Positions 44,486 through 54,498 of a DNA stretch of 64,000 nt are shown here, one piece after another (positions within the stretch are counted from its first letter, which is position 1; each line of letters opens with the position of its first letter). The DNA is taken from the NCBI RefSeq assembly GCF_002272835.1, contig NZ_MLAO01000002.1:1-64000 (forward strand). The letters are read 5' to 3'. A program made the translations under genes and the position numbers. The DNA is from Helicobacter sp. 11S03491-1. GTDB lineage: Bacteria; Campylobacterota; Campylobacteria; Campylobacterales; Helicobacteraceae. The notes below the pieces were generated by a model. That model saw only the letters and a list, made by a program, of their open reading frames with translations. It had not been told where the DNA came from and did no database searches.

Positions 44486-45763
44486 ATGGGACAAACAATT
44501 ACAGAAAAAATTTTTTCAGCTCATTGCAATCAAGCAGTCTATGCAGATGAAATTATCCAGACCAATATTGATATGGTCATTGGAAATGATATTACTACGC
44601 CTCTTTCAATCAAAGCATTTCGCGCTGCAGGAGCAAAATCTATGGCAAAGCCTGATAATTTTTGTATCGTGATGGATCATTTTATCCCTGCTAAAGACAT
44701 CGCTTCAGCAAATCAGGCAAGAATTAGTCGTGATTTTGCCAAAGAATTTGGCTTAAAAAATTATTTTGATGAAAGAGATATGGGAATTGAACATGCTCTT
44801 TTGCCCGAAAAAGGTTTGGTTGTGAGTGGAGATGTGATTATAGGAGCAGATTCTCATACTTGCACACATGGAGCATTAGGGGCATTCTCTACAGGAATGG
44901 GAAGCACTGATTTGGCTTATGCCATGATTACAGGAAAAAATTGGTTTAAAATCCCTCATTCTATTAAAGTTGAATTTATAGGTAAGCCTGCTGATGGTGT
45001 TTATGGTAAGGATTTGATTTTGGAAGTTATCCGGCAAATTGGCGTAGATGGTGCATTGTATCAAGCGCTTGAATTTTGTGGAGAAGGAATTGCGTATATG
45101 AGTATGGATGATCGGTTTTCATTATGCAATATGGCTATTGAAGCAGGAGCTAAAAATGGCATTATTGCTGCAGATGAAATCACAAAAGAATTTTTGAAAG
45201 GAACAAGAGAAGCCAATGGCAATCTACGCACAGAACCAAAGTATTATTATTCTGATGAGGATGCCCAATATTCAAGAGTGCTAAAAATTGATGTGAGTAA
45301 GCTTGAACCTATCGTGGCTTATCCTTTCTTGCCCAGTAATGGCAAAAGCATTACTGAAGCATTAAAAGATGAACTCAAAATTGATCAAGCCTTTATAGGA
45401 TCTTGCACAAATGGACGTTTGAGTGATTTGAAAATCGCCAGCGAAATTCTGAAAGGAAAGAAAATCCATCCGGATGTGCGCTTGATTGTTACACCGGGGA
45501 CACAAAAAATTTATAAACAAGCTCAAGAATTGGGTTATATTGATATTTTGCTTGAAGCGGGGGCATTGGTTTCTAATCCTACTTGTGGAGCTTGTTTGGG
45601 TGGATATATGGGGATTTTGGGAGATAATGAACGTTGTATTTCTACAACAAATAGAAATTTTGTAGGTAGGATGGGGGCAAGGAGTTCTGAAGTTTATTTG
45701 GCAAATTCTGCTGTGGTAGCAATCAGTGCTATTGAAGGAAAAATATCAGATCCCAGAAAATAA
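44486..45763 (+). CDS. leuC: 3-isopropylmalate dehydratase large subunit LeuC
   Basis: A 425-residue aconitase-family protein for the second step of leucine synthesis. The [4Fe-4S] cysteines lie in FIGSCTNGR and NPTCGACLGGYMG. DSHTCTHGALGAFSTGMGSTD and the early NIDMVIGNDITTPLSI match the shorter LeuC type (about 420 residues) of archaea and epsilonproteobacteria. The small subunit LeuD normally follows but does not here: the next gene is an M23 peptidase. Homoaconitase-like enzymes are an alternative. AAAGGATAA precedes the ATG. Confidence 0.9.
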   Translation: MGQTITEKIFSAHCNQAVYADEIIQTNIDMVIGNDITTPLSIKAFRAAGAKSMAKPDNFCIVMDHFIPAKDIASANQARISRDFAKEFGLKNYFDERDMGIEHALLPEKGLVVSGDVIIGADSHTCTHGALGAFSTGMGSTDLAYAMITGKNWFKIPHSIKVEFIGKPADGVYGKDLILEVIRQIGVDGALYQALEFCGEGIAYMSMDDRFSLCNMAIEAGAKNGIIAADEITKEFLKGTREANGNLRTEPKYYYSDEDAQYSRVLKIDVSKLEPIVAYPFLPSNGKSITEALKDELKIDQAFIGSCTNGRLSDLKIASEILKGKKIHPDVRLIVTPGTQKIYKQAQELGYIDILLEAGALVSNPTCGACLGGYMGILGDNERCISTTNRNFVGRMGARSSEVYLANSAVVAISAIEGKISDPRK

Positions 45764-45773
45764 AGGTATGCAG

Positions 45774-47183
45774 ATGAAATTAAAAACTTTTATTCGATTA
45801 TTGATCTTAATAGCAGTAATTGTGGGTATTTATATGATTTACAATTCCAGCTTTTTTGAAGGGCGTCCTCCAACAGTAGAAGCTTATTTGTTTCCCAATA
45901 AGAATGAACATGTAAAAATGCCTGCCCAAGCTTATTGGAATCCTGATAAAAATATAGAAATCCATGCCGGTGATGAAAGCGGAATTAAAAACTATAAAAT
46001 TACTGCTGTTACATCTGATAATGTTGTTGTGTTGGATAAAGATTTAGAAATAGTTTTGGGGAAACCTAAAGAAATCACTTTTTCTTTGCCAAAGCCTGAA
46101 ATCAAACTTCCTGATGGGACAAAAATTCACTACAAAATTGCTGTTACGGATTGGAGCAATGCAAACTTTTTTAGTGGTAATACAACGATCAAGGAACTTG
46201 ATTTGACTGTGGATACTCAAGCCCCTTTGGTCAATATTATTGCAAATTCTTATAAAATTAGTTATGGTGGGAGCGCCTTGCTTATATTTAGGGTGATTGA
46301 TAATAGTATTCAATCCATAAAAGTTAGCAATGGAGAAAATGACTTTAAAGTATTTCCTTTTGTGGAAGAAGGGGTTTATGCGGTTATTTTGGCATGGCCT
46401 GTGCAAAATAATTTTTTTAATGGCACTATCACGGTTTTGGATAAGGCTTTTAATCAGAAGAGAGTATCTATCCCATTAATCAAAGATATGAGTGTCCGAT
46501 ACAAGTATTCAAATATAAAAGTCAAAGATAATTTTTTAAATGGTAAGTTAAATGAATTGATCGATACTGTTGGGGAACGTAACCCTAATGATTTTAAAAA
46601 CAATATCGAAAAATTTAAATATATTAATGAAACAATACGCACTTCAGATGAGGCAACAATATTTAAAGCAGCTACAGAGGTTGATTATAATAAAATCTAC
46701 CAACCTGTTGATTTTGTCGCATTCTTGCCATTGAAAGGTAGCGTAGTAGTTGGAAATTTTGGTGATCACCGCAGTTATTTTTTAGGCAAACAAAAAATTA
46801 GCAAGTCTTTACATTTAGGTTTGGATATAGCAAGTACAAGGAATGCTCCTATCATAGCGACCAATCCGGGAAAAGTCGTTTTAACTGATTTATTAGGCGT
46901 ATATGGGAATACCACGATTATTTATCATGGTTTTGGTATCGCTTCTTTATATTCTCATATGTCAAAATTTGATCTCAAACTTGGCGAAGAAGTGAGCGCA
47001 GGCACAATCATAGGACTTACAGGTCAGACAGGATGGGCTTTTGGAGATCATTTGCATTTAGGTATTTTGGTGCAAGGGTATGCAGTAAGAGATGTGGAGT
47101 GGATGGATCCCAAATGGATCAAAGCAAATATTACAGATGTTTTTATGAAAGCGAAAAATATTATTAAGGCGCAGAGTGATTAA
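45774..47183 (+). CDS. M23-family zinc metallopeptidase, membrane-anchored
   Basis: A 469-residue protein with an N-terminal membrane anchor (about 5-24), a long extracytoplasmic Ig-like region and a C-terminal M23 domain. The peptidase motifs are HLGLDIAS (first His and Asp) and GDHLHLGI (HxH), with IYHGFGIASLYSHMS between. It should trim peptidoglycan cross-links, part of cell-shape and division control in Helicobacter. The frame opens earlier at 45726, but AAAGG fits the ATG at 45774. It overlaps minC by 8 bases. Confidence 0.9.
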   Translation: MKLKTFIRLLILIAVIVGIYMIYNSSFFEGRPPTVEAYLFPNKNEHVKMPAQAYWNPDKNIEIHAGDESGIKNYKITAVTSDNVVVLDKDLEIVLGKPKEITFSLPKPEIKLPDGTKIHYKIAVTDWSNANFFSGNTTIKELDLTVDTQAPLVNIIANSYKISYGGSALLIFRVIDNSIQSIKVSNGENDFKVFPFVEEGVYAVILAWPVQNNFFNGTITVLDKAFNQKRVSIPLIKDMSVRYKYSNIKVKDNFLNGKLNELIDTVGERNPNDFKNNIEKFKYINETIRTSDEATIFKAATEVDYNKIYQPVDFVAFLPLKGSVVVGNFGDHRSYFLGKQKISKSLHLGLDIASTRNAPIIATNPGKVVLTDLLGVYGNTTIIYHGFGIASLYSHMSKFDLKLGEEVSAGTIIGLTGQTGWAFGDHLHLGILVQGYAVRDVEWMDPKWIKANITDVFMKAKNIIKAQSD

Positions 47184-47730
47184 GACAAGACAGAAAAATA
47201 TTAAAGCATTTGAATTAAGTGGCGGAAAGTCATCAGAATATATTGACTTTATTACTAAAAATTTTGTTTTGCTTAAAGATTATTTGCTTATATTTAAGGA
47301 ACCAATTGAGCCTGAGATGAGCAATTTGCTTCAAGAGCTTCAAATTAACTATATTTTTAGCCAAACCCAATTGCGAGGAAGAGAAACTCAAAATTCTCAA
47401 GAACTCCATCCACAGGTAAAAACTCAAATCTATCAAAGAAATATTCGTAGTGGTGAGGAAATTGAAAGTTTTGGGGAACTGGTCTTGCTTGGTAATGTTA
47501 ATAATGGTGCAAAAATTAATTCGGATAAAAGTATTAGTATATTTGGAAAATGTGATGGTGTCGTTATATGTGGGGGTGAATACTTGATTTTGAAATCTGT
47601 TTATTCGGGTCATATTGTTTTTTGTGGAGAGATCTTACCTCAAAAGATAATAGAAAAAATAAATTCAAATGACTTGCTAAAAATTATTACAAAAAATGGC
47701 GATAATATATCCATAAAGGAAATTCAATGA
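47176..47730 (+). CDS. minC: Septum-site inhibitor MinC
   Basis: A 184-residue protein starting at GTG inside the previous gene. The N-terminal half is the variable FtsZ-binding part. The C-terminal β-helix is clear: [25 protein letters not shown], then [14 protein letters not shown], then residues rich in Gly and Val. MinC with MinD blocks division at the poles. The gene is coupled to lpxC by a 4-base overlap. Confidence 0.9.
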   Translation: MIKTRQKNIKAFELSGGKSSEYIDFITKNFVLLKDYLLIFKEPIEPEMSNLLQELQINYIFSQTQLRGRETQNSQELHPQVKTQIYQRNIRSGEEIESFGELVLLGNVNNGAKINSDKSISIFGKCDGVVICGGEYLILKSVYSGHIVFCGEILPQKIIEKINSNDLLKIITKNGDNISIKEIQ

Positions 47731-48620
47731 AGCAAAGAACTATAGCAAAAACCGTTGAGCTTATTGGTATTGGTTTGCACAAAGGTGTGCCTGTAAAAAT
47801 GACTCTAGAGCCTCTAGAGGCAAATAACGGTATTGTTTTTTATCGGAGTGATAAGGGTGTGAGCATCCCTATGAAACCTGAAAATATTGTGGATACAACC
47901 ATGGCAACAGTACTGGGAAGAGATGGAGTGAGAGTATCTACAATTGAACATTTGCTTTCAGCTATCAATGCTTATGGGATTGATAATCTTAAAATCTCTA
48001 TTGATAACGAAGAAATACCTATTATGGATGGGAGTTCAATAGGTTATTGCATGCTTTTAGATGAAGCAAAGATTATAGAATTAGATGCCCCACGAAAAAT
48101 TCTTCAAATCAAAAAGCCTATAGAAATTCGTGATGGAGATAAATTTGTCCGAGTAGAGCCAAGTGATCGAACAATTTTTGATTTTGCTATTGATTTTAAA
48201 CATCAAGCCATTAAAGAGCAAAAATATAAATTTATCTTTAGTAAGCAAGCTTACAAAGAAGAAATTGCACGCGCAAGGACATTTGGATTTTTGCACGAAG
48301 TCAATTATTTGCGTTCAAAAGGTTTAGCCCAAGGTGGAAATTTGAGTAATTGTATTGTGCTTGATGAGAGTGGGATACTTAACAAGGAAGGGTTAAGGTA
48401 TAAAGAAGAATTTGTTCGTCATAAAATTTTAGATGCCATTGGAGATATGGCAATTTTAGGCATGCCTTTAATGGGGAGTTATATATCCTTTGCAGGGAGT
48501 CATAAATTGAATTCTTTATTGACACAAAAAATTCTATCTGAAAGCAATGCCTATGAAATTCTTAGCATTGAAGAAGAAAGCAGTGAAAAAATGCTTGAAT
48601 TTGTAAAAGCAGTCCAATAA
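47727..48620 (+). CDS. lpxC: UDP-3-O-acyl-N-acetylglucosamine deacetylase LpxC
   Basis: A 297-residue zinc amidase, committed step of lipid A synthesis. The opening [18 protein letters not shown] is the family signature; zinc ligands are His in STIEHLLSA and His/Asp in [12 protein letters not shown]. Glu in MDGSS and the FARARTFGF-like [10 protein letters not shown] hairpin also fit. In enterobacteria it is destroyed by FtsH with the help of LapB; both FtsH and a LapB-like gene are in this window. ATGA overlap with minC. Confidence 0.97.
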   Translation: MKQRTIAKTVELIGIGLHKGVPVKMTLEPLEANNGIVFYRSDKGVSIPMKPENIVDTTMATVLGRDGVRVSTIEHLLSAINAYGIDNLKISIDNEEIPIMDGSSIGYCMLLDEAKIIELDAPRKILQIKKPIEIRDGDKFVRVEPSDRTIFDFAIDFKHQAIKEQKYKFIFSKQAYKEEIARARTFGFLHEVNYLRSKGLAQGGNLSNCIVLDESGILNKEGLRYKEEFVRHKILDAIGDMAILGMPLMGSYISFAGSHKLNSLLTQKILSESNAYEILSIEEESSEKMLEFVKAVQ

Positions 48621-48621
48621 A

Positions 48622-49107
48622 TTGGAGGATTTAAAACAAGAGATTGATTTAGTTCTTATTAGTGTAAATTCTCCTTTAAAATGTGGGGTTTATAGGGACT
48701 TGAAACTTCAAAAGGTTTTTTCTTCTGTGCAAAAAACAGGGGATGCTTTGATGGAGGTTTTTAGTGAAATATTTGCTTATACACAAAAGCATAATCTTGG
48801 GCTTAGATCGATTTTTTATGCAAGAGGACCGGGTAGTTTTACTTCTTTGAAATTGACACATATTTTTTTGCAAACACTAGCTTTGTCTCAATCAATTCAT
48901 CTTTATTCTACAAGTAGTTTTTATTTTAATCAAAATGCCCCTATTAAGGCATTTGGAAATAAATATTTTATTAGAAATTCTTTGGGAGAAATTGAACTTG
49001 TCCCATTCAAACAAGAGATCCCCTTAGATTTTTCTTTGCCCAAAATGATTGATCTCAATGCCTTTGATACTCAAAATATTCCTATGTATATTTTGCCCCC
49101 TATTTAG
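48622..49107 (+). CDS. TsaB-like protein, tRNA N6-threonylcarbamoyladenosine synthesis
   Basis: A 161-residue protein with a possible ASKHA fold. ARGPGSFTSLKLTHIF (68-83) matches the TsaB signature 'GPGSFTGLR'. The family is usually 190-240 residues, so this is a short form, as is also the case in H. pylori. TsaB works as partner of TsaD in modifying tRNAs that read ANN codons. The TTG start at 48622 is immediately after the lpxC stop with poor ribosome binding; translational re-initiation is likely. Confidence is moderate because the rest is diverged. Confidence 0.7.
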   Translation: MEDLKQEIDLVLISVNSPLKCGVYRDLKLQKVFSSVQKTGDALMEVFSEIFAYTQKHNLGLRSIFYARGPGSFTSLKLTHIFLQTLALSQSIHLYSTSSFYFNQNAPIKAFGNKYFIRNSLGEIELVPFKQEIPLDFSLPKMIDLNAFDTQNIPMYILPPI

Positions 49108-49114
49108 GTATAAT
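49107..49114 (+). promoter_or_regulatory. -10 promoter element before thrB
   Basis: GGTATAAT lies about 24 bases before the thrB start, overlapping the stop of the tsaB-like gene, so thrB could be transcribed separately. No -35 box is evident. Confidence 0.55.
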
Positions 49115-49137
49115 AGCGAAAATTTTTCGGGGAAATA

Positions 49138-50022
49138 ATGATTGTAAGTATTCCTGCAACAAGCGCTAATCTGGGACCGGGATTTGATTCTCTTGGATTA
49201 AGTCTTAATTTTAGAAACCAATTTCATATTACACCTTCTAAGCTTACAAGTATTCAGATTGTAGGAGAAGGTGAGGGAATGCCCAAGTTTTTGATTGATA
49301 ATATGTTTGTAAAAATATTCAAAAAAACTTTATTAGACTTTGGGATTCTTGAGAGGGAATTTAGATTTTTTTTTAGTAACAAAATCCCTATTTCCAGAGG
49401 TATGGGAAGCAGTTCGGCAGTTATTGTAGGCGCCATTAGCGCTGCTTATGAAGTTGCAGGGAAAAAAATTGATAGAGAAAGTATTTTAAATGCAGCCCTT
49501 AATTATGAATCCCATCCGGATAATATCACTCCTGCAGTTTATGGGGGATTTAATGTAGCTGTGGTTGATTATAAAAAAGTCTATCATTTAAAACAGCAAA
49601 TTCCTGATATGTTTCAAGCTGTAATGGTTGTGCCTAATCGTTCCATCTCAACAAAATATTCCAGACAAGCTTTGCCTAGAAAATATTCTGTAGCAGAAAG
49701 TGTTTTTAATCTTTCCAGAGCTTCTTTGATGAGCCTGGCATTTGCACAAGGAAAATGGGAATTTTTGAGGTTAGCGAGCAAAGATAGATTTCATCAAGAT
49801 AGAAGAATGAAGCAATTCCCTATTCTTTTTGGGGTTCAAAAAATAGCGCTAGAGAATGGAGCGCTTATGAGTACGCTTTCCGGGAGTGGATCATCGTTTT
49901 TTAATATGTGCTATAGAGATGATGCTCAAAAGCTGGCAGCTATTTTTACTAAAAAATTTTCAAATTTCAGAGTTTTTGTGCTGGATTTTGATAATGATGG
50001 TATTGTATTTGAGCAAGAATAA
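49138..50022 (+). CDS. thrB: Homoserine kinase ThrB
   Basis: A 294-residue GHMP kinase that phosphorylates homoserine on the way to threonine. Motif 1 is PATSANLGPGFDSLGLSL, the ATP loop is PISRGMGSSSAVIVG and motif 3 is ALMSTLSGSGSSFFN. Length is usual. GGGGAAATA precedes the ATG. Order thrB–ylxR–infB matches H. pylori. Confidence 0.95.
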   Translation: MIVSIPATSANLGPGFDSLGLSLNFRNQFHITPSKLTSIQIVGEGEGMPKFLIDNMFVKIFKKTLLDFGILEREFRFFFSNKIPISRGMGSSSAVIVGAISAAYEVAGKKIDRESILNAALNYESHPDNITPAVYGGFNVAVVDYKKVYHLKQQIPDMFQAVMVVPNRSISTKYSRQALPRKYSVAESVFNLSRASLMSLAFAQGKWEFLRLASKDRFHQDRRMKQFPILFGVQKIALENGALMSTLSGSGSSFFNMCYRDDAQKLAAIFTKKFSNFRVFVLDFDNDGIVFEQE

Positions 50023-50040
50023 GCTAATTTTGGTATAATA

Positions 50041-50328
50041 ATGGACAAAACACCTCAATTCAAAAGATTTTCATCAAAAAAAGCTATGAGAATGTGTATT
50101 TGTTGTCGGAAACGTTTGATACAAAATGAGCTTTTAAGATTCAAGATAGAGCATGTAAAGATAAAGTTATTTGATGGGAATGGCAGGAGTTTTTATATAT
50201 GCAAGGAGTGTATGAGTAGTGATAAGATTATAGGAAGTTTAGCAAAACTCAAAAATGCCCCAAAAGACAAAAATATTATCAAAGAGCATATCGAGGAGAT
50301 AAGAAGTATATGGCAAAAATTAGATTGA
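50041..50328 (+). CDS. YlxR/DUF448 RNA-binding protein
   Basis: A 95-residue basic protein with the family start RMCICCRKR (about 16-24), in place of 'R.C..C.' in YlxR, and RSFYICKECM. It is thought to bind RNA and regulate transcription and translation genes. The TATAAT at 50034-50039 directly abuts the chosen ATG; if it is a real promoter the start would be the ATG at 50086. It overlaps infB by 19 bases, as in many bacteria. Confidence 0.85.
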   Translation: MDKTPQFKRFSSKKAMRMCICCRKRLIQNELLRFKIEHVKIKLFDGNGRSFYICKECMSSDKIIGSLAKLKNAPKDKNIIKEHIEEIRSIWQKLD

Positions 50329-52913
50329 CAGAAATTGCAACCGAGGCGGGTAAAAATTCAAAAGAAGTATTGGAAAAAGCTAAAGAAATGGGCTTGGATG
50401 TTAAGACTGTTTCAAGCGGATTGAGTGAAGAAGAAGCCGGCAATTTATATGAATATATTACAACAGGGATTAATAATTATGTTCCAAAAACAGTTAAAGC
50501 TAAGCCTGTTAAAGAATCCAAAAATGTAGAAGAAAAAGAATTTAAAACTCTCAAAAAAGAAACTAAAACTTTTAAAAAAACTCCTGGAAAAAATACTGAT
50601 AATTTAGATGAAAAACCTTTAGAGGAAATAATAAAAGAGCCTATCACTCAAGTATCTCAAGAATCACAAACAATAACTCAAGAAACCCATTGTGATATTC
50701 AAACAGGGGTTGCCAGGAGAATGGGTATTCGTATTGTCAAAAAAGGCATAGATGAAGAGATCGCCCCAAAGGTAGAAACAAAAAAATATCAATATGCCCC
50801 TTCAGCACAAGAAATGCTTGAAGAACTTCAAAATGACTCAGATAAAGGGATAAAGAAGATAAAAAAATCCAACAAATCTAAACCTCAACTTTCTCATAAA
50901 CATAAGGAACAAAAAATTGATTTGCTTAGTCAAAGAGAGTTGAGTAGTGTTGATGAGTATGATGATGAACAAAATGAGATTATGCTTTTTGACTTGCATG
51001 AACAAGATATTCCGGATGAAGAAGAAGAAAATCAAGTTAAACAAGCCATTACCGATCGTATCAAAGTACATAAAAAAAATCCTTGGATGAGTGAGGGAAG
51101 TATTAAAAGAAGCACCAAAAAAAGAAAAATTCCCAAACAAGATACAACACTCAAGGTTGCACAAAGTGTGATTAGCATTCCTGAGGAAGTTAGGGTATAT
51201 GAATTTGCTGATATTGCAGGTAGAAGTTTGGCTGAAGTTGTCAAAGTATTATTCAATCTGGGGATGATGGTAACTAAAAATGACTTCTTAGATAGAGATG
51301 CCATTGAAATTCTTGCAGATGAATTTAAGATAGAAATTTCTATTCAAAACACTATAGAGGATTTTGAATATATTCAAGAAGAAGTTGATGATAAGCTAGA
51401 AGAGCGTCCTCCTGTGGTAACAATTATGGGGCATGTTGATCATGGAAAAACTTCTTTATTGGATAAAATACGCAATACCAGGGTAGCAGGTGGTGAAGCA
51501 GGAGGCATCACTCAGCATATTGGGGCTTATATGGTCCAAAAAAATGGCAAAATGATTTCTTTTATTGATACTCCCGGTCATGAAGCGTTTACACAGATGA
51601 GAAGCCGAGGGGCGCAAGTTACAGATATTGCTATCATCGTAATTGCTGCTGATGATGGAGTAAAGCAACAAACCATTGAGGCACTCAATCATGCTAAGGC
51701 AGCCGGAGTGCAGATTATTATAGCGATGAATAAAATGGACAAAGAAAATGCAAATCCGGATAAATTAAAAGCTGAGTGTGCAGAACTTGGTTTCAGCCCT
51801 AATGATTGGGGTGGAGAATATGAATTTATCCCTATTTCAGCTAGAAGTGGAGAGGGAATTGAGAAGCTTTTAGAAACGATTTTAATACAGGCTGAAGTTT
51901 TAGAACTTAAGGCAAATCCGCATGCAAGCGCGAAAGCAGTAGTGCTTGAAGGCAGTATTGAAAAGGGCAGAGGACCTGTGGCTACTATCATTGTTCAAAA
52001 TGGGACTTTGAGAGTTGGAGATTCTATTGTGGCAGGCACTGCTTTTGGTAGGGTGCGAGCATTGATTGACGATTATGGAAGAAATATCTCAGAACTTCTT
52101 CCTTCAGGAGTTGCAGTGGTTACAGGACTATCAGAAGTCCCGGAAGCAGGATCGATTTTGGTATGTGTAGAAAATGATTCTATGGCAAAAGAGCATGCTC
52201 AAAAGCGAGCTGCTTATTTGCGTCAAAAAGAGTTGAGCAAATCCACAAAAGTTTCCTTTGATGAACTTTCTGAGATGGTAGCTAAAGGGCAACTCAAATC
52301 TATTCCTATTATTATCAAAGCAGACACTCAAGGTAGCTTAGAAGCTATTAAAGTAAGTTTGGCAAAACTCAATAACGATGAAGTAGAGATCAATATTATT
52401 GGTTTTGGAGTAGGAGGGATTACAGAAAGTGATATTTCTTTGGCAGCAGCAAGTAATAATTCACTTATTTTAGGGTTTAATGTTAGACCTACAGGCACAG
52501 TAAAGACTAAGGCAAAAGAATTAAAAGTGGAAATAAAAACTTATTCTATTATTTATGCTTTGATTGATGATATGAAGGCATTAATATCAGGCTTAATGTC
52601 TCCACTTATTGAAGAAGAAAATACAGGGCAAGCTGAAGTCAGAGATACTTTTGTGATTTCAAAAGTAGGTACAATAGCAGGTTGTATGGTAACAGATGGA
52701 GTAATTGCCAGGGGTATTCATGTGCGTTTGATACGCAATGGAGTTGTGATTCATACAGGATCTATTGCTTCTTTAAAACGTTTTAAAGATGATGCTAAAG
52801 AGGTTTCTAAGGGTTATGAATGTGGTATTATGCTGGAGAATTATAATGATATTCAAGTTGGAGATGTTTTTGAAACTTACAAGGAAGTTCAAAAAAATCA
52901 AATCATTGCATAA
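50310..52913 (+). CDS. infB: Translation initiation factor IF-2
   Basis: An 867-residue GTPase that brings initiator tRNA to the ribosome. The N-terminus has an IF2_N domain (1-52) and a long charged linker (60-280); the second IF2_N lies at about 295-350. G1 is GHVDHGKT (374-381), followed by DTPGHEAF and NKMDKE. Domains II-IV follow with the usual length. It is the centre of the ylxR-infB-rbfA-rimP cluster. Confidence 0.97.
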   Translation: MAKIRLTEIATEAGKNSKEVLEKAKEMGLDVKTVSSGLSEEEAGNLYEYITTGINNYVPKTVKAKPVKESKNVEEKEFKTLKKETKTFKKTPGKNTDNLDEKPLEEIIKEPITQVSQESQTITQETHCDIQTGVARRMGIRIVKKGIDEEIAPKVETKKYQYAPSAQEMLEELQNDSDKGIKKIKKSNKSKPQLSHKHKEQKIDLLSQRELSSVDEYDDEQNEIMLFDLHEQDIPDEEEENQVKQAITDRIKVHKKNPWMSEGSIKRSTKKRKIPKQDTTLKVAQSVISIPEEVRVYEFADIAGRSLAEVVKVLFNLGMMVTKNDFLDRDAIEILADEFKIEISIQNTIEDFEYIQEEVDDKLEERPPVVTIMGHVDHGKTSLLDKIRNTRVAGGEAGGITQHIGAYMVQKNGKMISFIDTPGHEAFTQMRSRGAQVTDIAIIVIAADDGVKQQTIEALNHAKAAGVQIIIAMNKMDKENANPDKLKAECAELGFSPNDWGGEYEFIPISARSGEGIEKLLETILIQAEVLELKANPHASAKAVVLEGSIEKGRGPVATIIVQNGTLRVGDSIVAGTAFGRVRALIDDYGRNISELLPSGVAVVTGLSEVPEAGSILVCVENDSMAKEHAQKRAAYLRQKELSKSTKVSFDELSEMVAKGQLKSIPIIIKADTQGSLEAIKVSLAKLNNDEVEINIIGFGVGGITESDISLAAASNNSLILGFNVRPTGTVKTKAKELKVEIKTYSIIYALIDDMKALISGLMSPLIEEENTGQAEVRDTFVISKVGTIAGCMVTDGVIARGIHVRLIRNGVVIHTGSIASLKRFKDDAKEVSKGYECGIMLENYNDIQVGDVFETYKEVQKNQIIA

Positions 52914-52923
52914 AGAAAATTAG

Positions 52924-53295
52924 ATGGATAAAAGTATTCGCTTGCAACGCACACAATCTGTTTTGAAAGAAATGATTCAAGAAGGGCTTGCTACGTTAAA
53001 TGATACAAGATTAAACAGCTTAAGTATTTTGGAAGTCAGATGCTCAAAGGGTAAATATAATGCTGAAGTATCTATTTATTCAGATTTTTATACCCAAAAA
53101 GAACAAGAGCAAATTTTGCATCATCTTAAAAAAGCAGAAGGGATTTTAAAAGAATATATTTTGCAAGCCAGCAGCTGGTATAAATGTCCAAAATTATGTT
53201 TTTATTTTGATAAAAGCATAGAAAAAGCGAAGAATTTGGATAGTATTTTTGATCAAATTGCAAAAGAAAAAACTAAAGAGGATGGTCATGATTGA
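52924..53295 (+). CDS. rbfA: Ribosome-binding factor A
   Basis: A 123-residue KH-fold protein for 30S maturation. RLQRTQSVLKEMIQEGLATL at the start, then LNSLSILEVRCSKGKYNAEVSIY, as in family members ('V..V..S.D...A.V'). CPKLCFYFDKSIEKAKNLDSIF closes the core. It starts 10 bases after infB and overlaps rimP by 8 bases. Confidence 0.92.
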   Translation: MDKSIRLQRTQSVLKEMIQEGLATLNDTRLNSLSILEVRCSKGKYNAEVSIYSDFYTQKEQEQILHHLKKAEGILKEYILQASSWYKCPKLCFYFDKSIEKAKNLDSIFDQIAKEKTKEDGHD

Positions 53296-53728
53296 TAAAG
53301 AACTTCAAGATCGATTAGAAAATCTGGTAGCATCTTTGGATTGTGAATTGTATGATATTGCTTTTTTGAAAGAAAATAATATAAATATTTTACGTATCAG
53401 TATTCTTGCAAAAGATATGCAGACAACATTAGATAAATGCCAAGCTGTAAGCGAGCTTATTTCGCCTTTATTGGATGTTTATGATCCTATCAGCGCACAA
53501 TATACCCTGGAAGTGAGTTCGCCCGGAATTGAGCGTATTTTAAAAACTCCCAGACATTTCAAACTCTCCATAGGAGAAGAAGTCAGCATCAAGACAGATA
53601 TAAAAGATACATTTGAGGGGATAATTAAAGATGTTAATGCTGAGGGGGTAATCTTTCAAATCCAACAAGAAGAAAGATTTTATCCTTTTACATCACTAAA
53701 AAAAGTTAAAACAATTTTTAGATGGTAA
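53288..53728 (+). CDS. rimP: Ribosome maturation factor RimP
   Basis: A 146-residue protein for 30S assembly. The N-terminal αβ domain has DCELYDIAFLKENNINILRISIL, then YTLEVSSPGIERILKTPRHF, the RimP signature. A small SH3-like C-terminal domain follows. AAAGAGG lies 6 bases before the ATG at 53288, which is preferred over the frame-open position 53249. It ends 11 bases from the converging queC. Confidence 0.93.
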   Translation: MIDKELQDRLENLVASLDCELYDIAFLKENNINILRISILAKDMQTTLDKCQAVSELISPLLDVYDPISAQYTLEVSSPGIERILKTPRHFKLSIGEEVSIKTDIKDTFEGIIKDVNAEGVIFQIQQEERFYPFTSLKKVKTIFRW

Positions 53729-53739
53729 TTTTCTTAAAA

Positions 53740-54435
53740 TTATAGATTATTTTGGATGCTTTGATAGGCTTTTAAATATTTTTCCCAAGCGTTTTTGCGC
53801 AATTTGCAAGCCGGACATTCCCCACACCCATACCCCCATTCTTCACGTTTATTACGCACTCCATTATAACAAGTATGGGTATCTTCTAATATCAAATCCA
53901 ATACACCTAAATCTCTAGCAAGTTTAAATTCTTGAGCTTTATCCAGATACATCAAAGGGGTGAGGATTTTAATAGAAGTATCAGATCCCAGATTTAGAGT
54001 ATTTTCTATAGATTTAATAAATTCTTCCCTGCAATCAGGATAGCCGCTATAGTCTTGTTGTGAAACTCCTAGTATTAAGGTATCTGCGGCTATTTTTTGA
54101 GCAAAACTATGAGCTATGGTAATGAATATGGCATTGCGATTAGGGACAAAAGAAGCAGGAAGAGAGTGATTTTGAGGGTGAGTAGAATTTACATTTTGTG
54201 TGTTTGATTGCAATAAAGCAGATTCCACAATTTGCGCAAAAAAATCTATTTTAATTAAATGAAAAGGAAGATTTAGTTTTTGAGCAATTAGTTTAGCCTG
54301 AGTGAGTTCAATTTTATGTTTTTGATTGTAATCAAAACCGATCAATATTACTTCATCAAATTTATTTTTTGCCCATACACTTGTGGTTGTGCTATCTTGA
54401 CCACCGCTAAAGCTTACAACGCATTTTGATCCCAT
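53740..54435 (-). CDS. queC: 7-cyano-7-deazaguanine synthase QueC
   Basis: A 231-residue PP-loop enzyme turning carboxy-deazaguanine into preQ0 for queuosine. The ATP loop is FSGGQDSTT (residues 9-17). The zinc site near the end is CYNG…[10 protein letters not shown], with four Cys. [16 protein letters not shown] and [17 protein letters not shown] complete the family pattern. Monocistronic and divergent from the tRNA nucleotidyltransferase gene. Confidence 0.95.
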   Translation of the reverse strand: MGSKCVVSFSGGQDSTTTSVWAKNKFDEVILIGFDYNQKHKIELTQAKLIAQKLNLPFHLIKIDFFAQIVESALLQSNTQNVNSTHPQNHSLPASFVPNRNAIFITIAHSFAQKIAADTLILGVSQQDYSGYPDCREEFIKSIENTLNLGSDTSIKILTPLMYLDKAQEFKLARDLGVLDLILEDTHTCYNGVRNKREEWGYGCGECPACKLRKNAWEKYLKAYQSIQNNL

Positions 54436-54466
54436 AAGTCTCTCCTAAAATTGGCTTAAAGCATTT

Positions 54467-54474
54467 GATATAAT
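54467..54474 (+). promoter_or_regulatory. -10 promoter element before the CCA/poly(A) polymerase gene
   Basis: TTTGATATAAT ends about 24 bases before the ATG at 54499, with AAGGATAAGG as ribosome binding site between. Confidence 0.55.
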
Positions 54475-54498
54475 ACAAAAATTTCTTTAAGGATAAGG

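Noticed and set aside
45726-45773. Extension of the M23 peptidase start
   Set aside because: It lies inside leuC; AAAGG fits the ATG at 45774.
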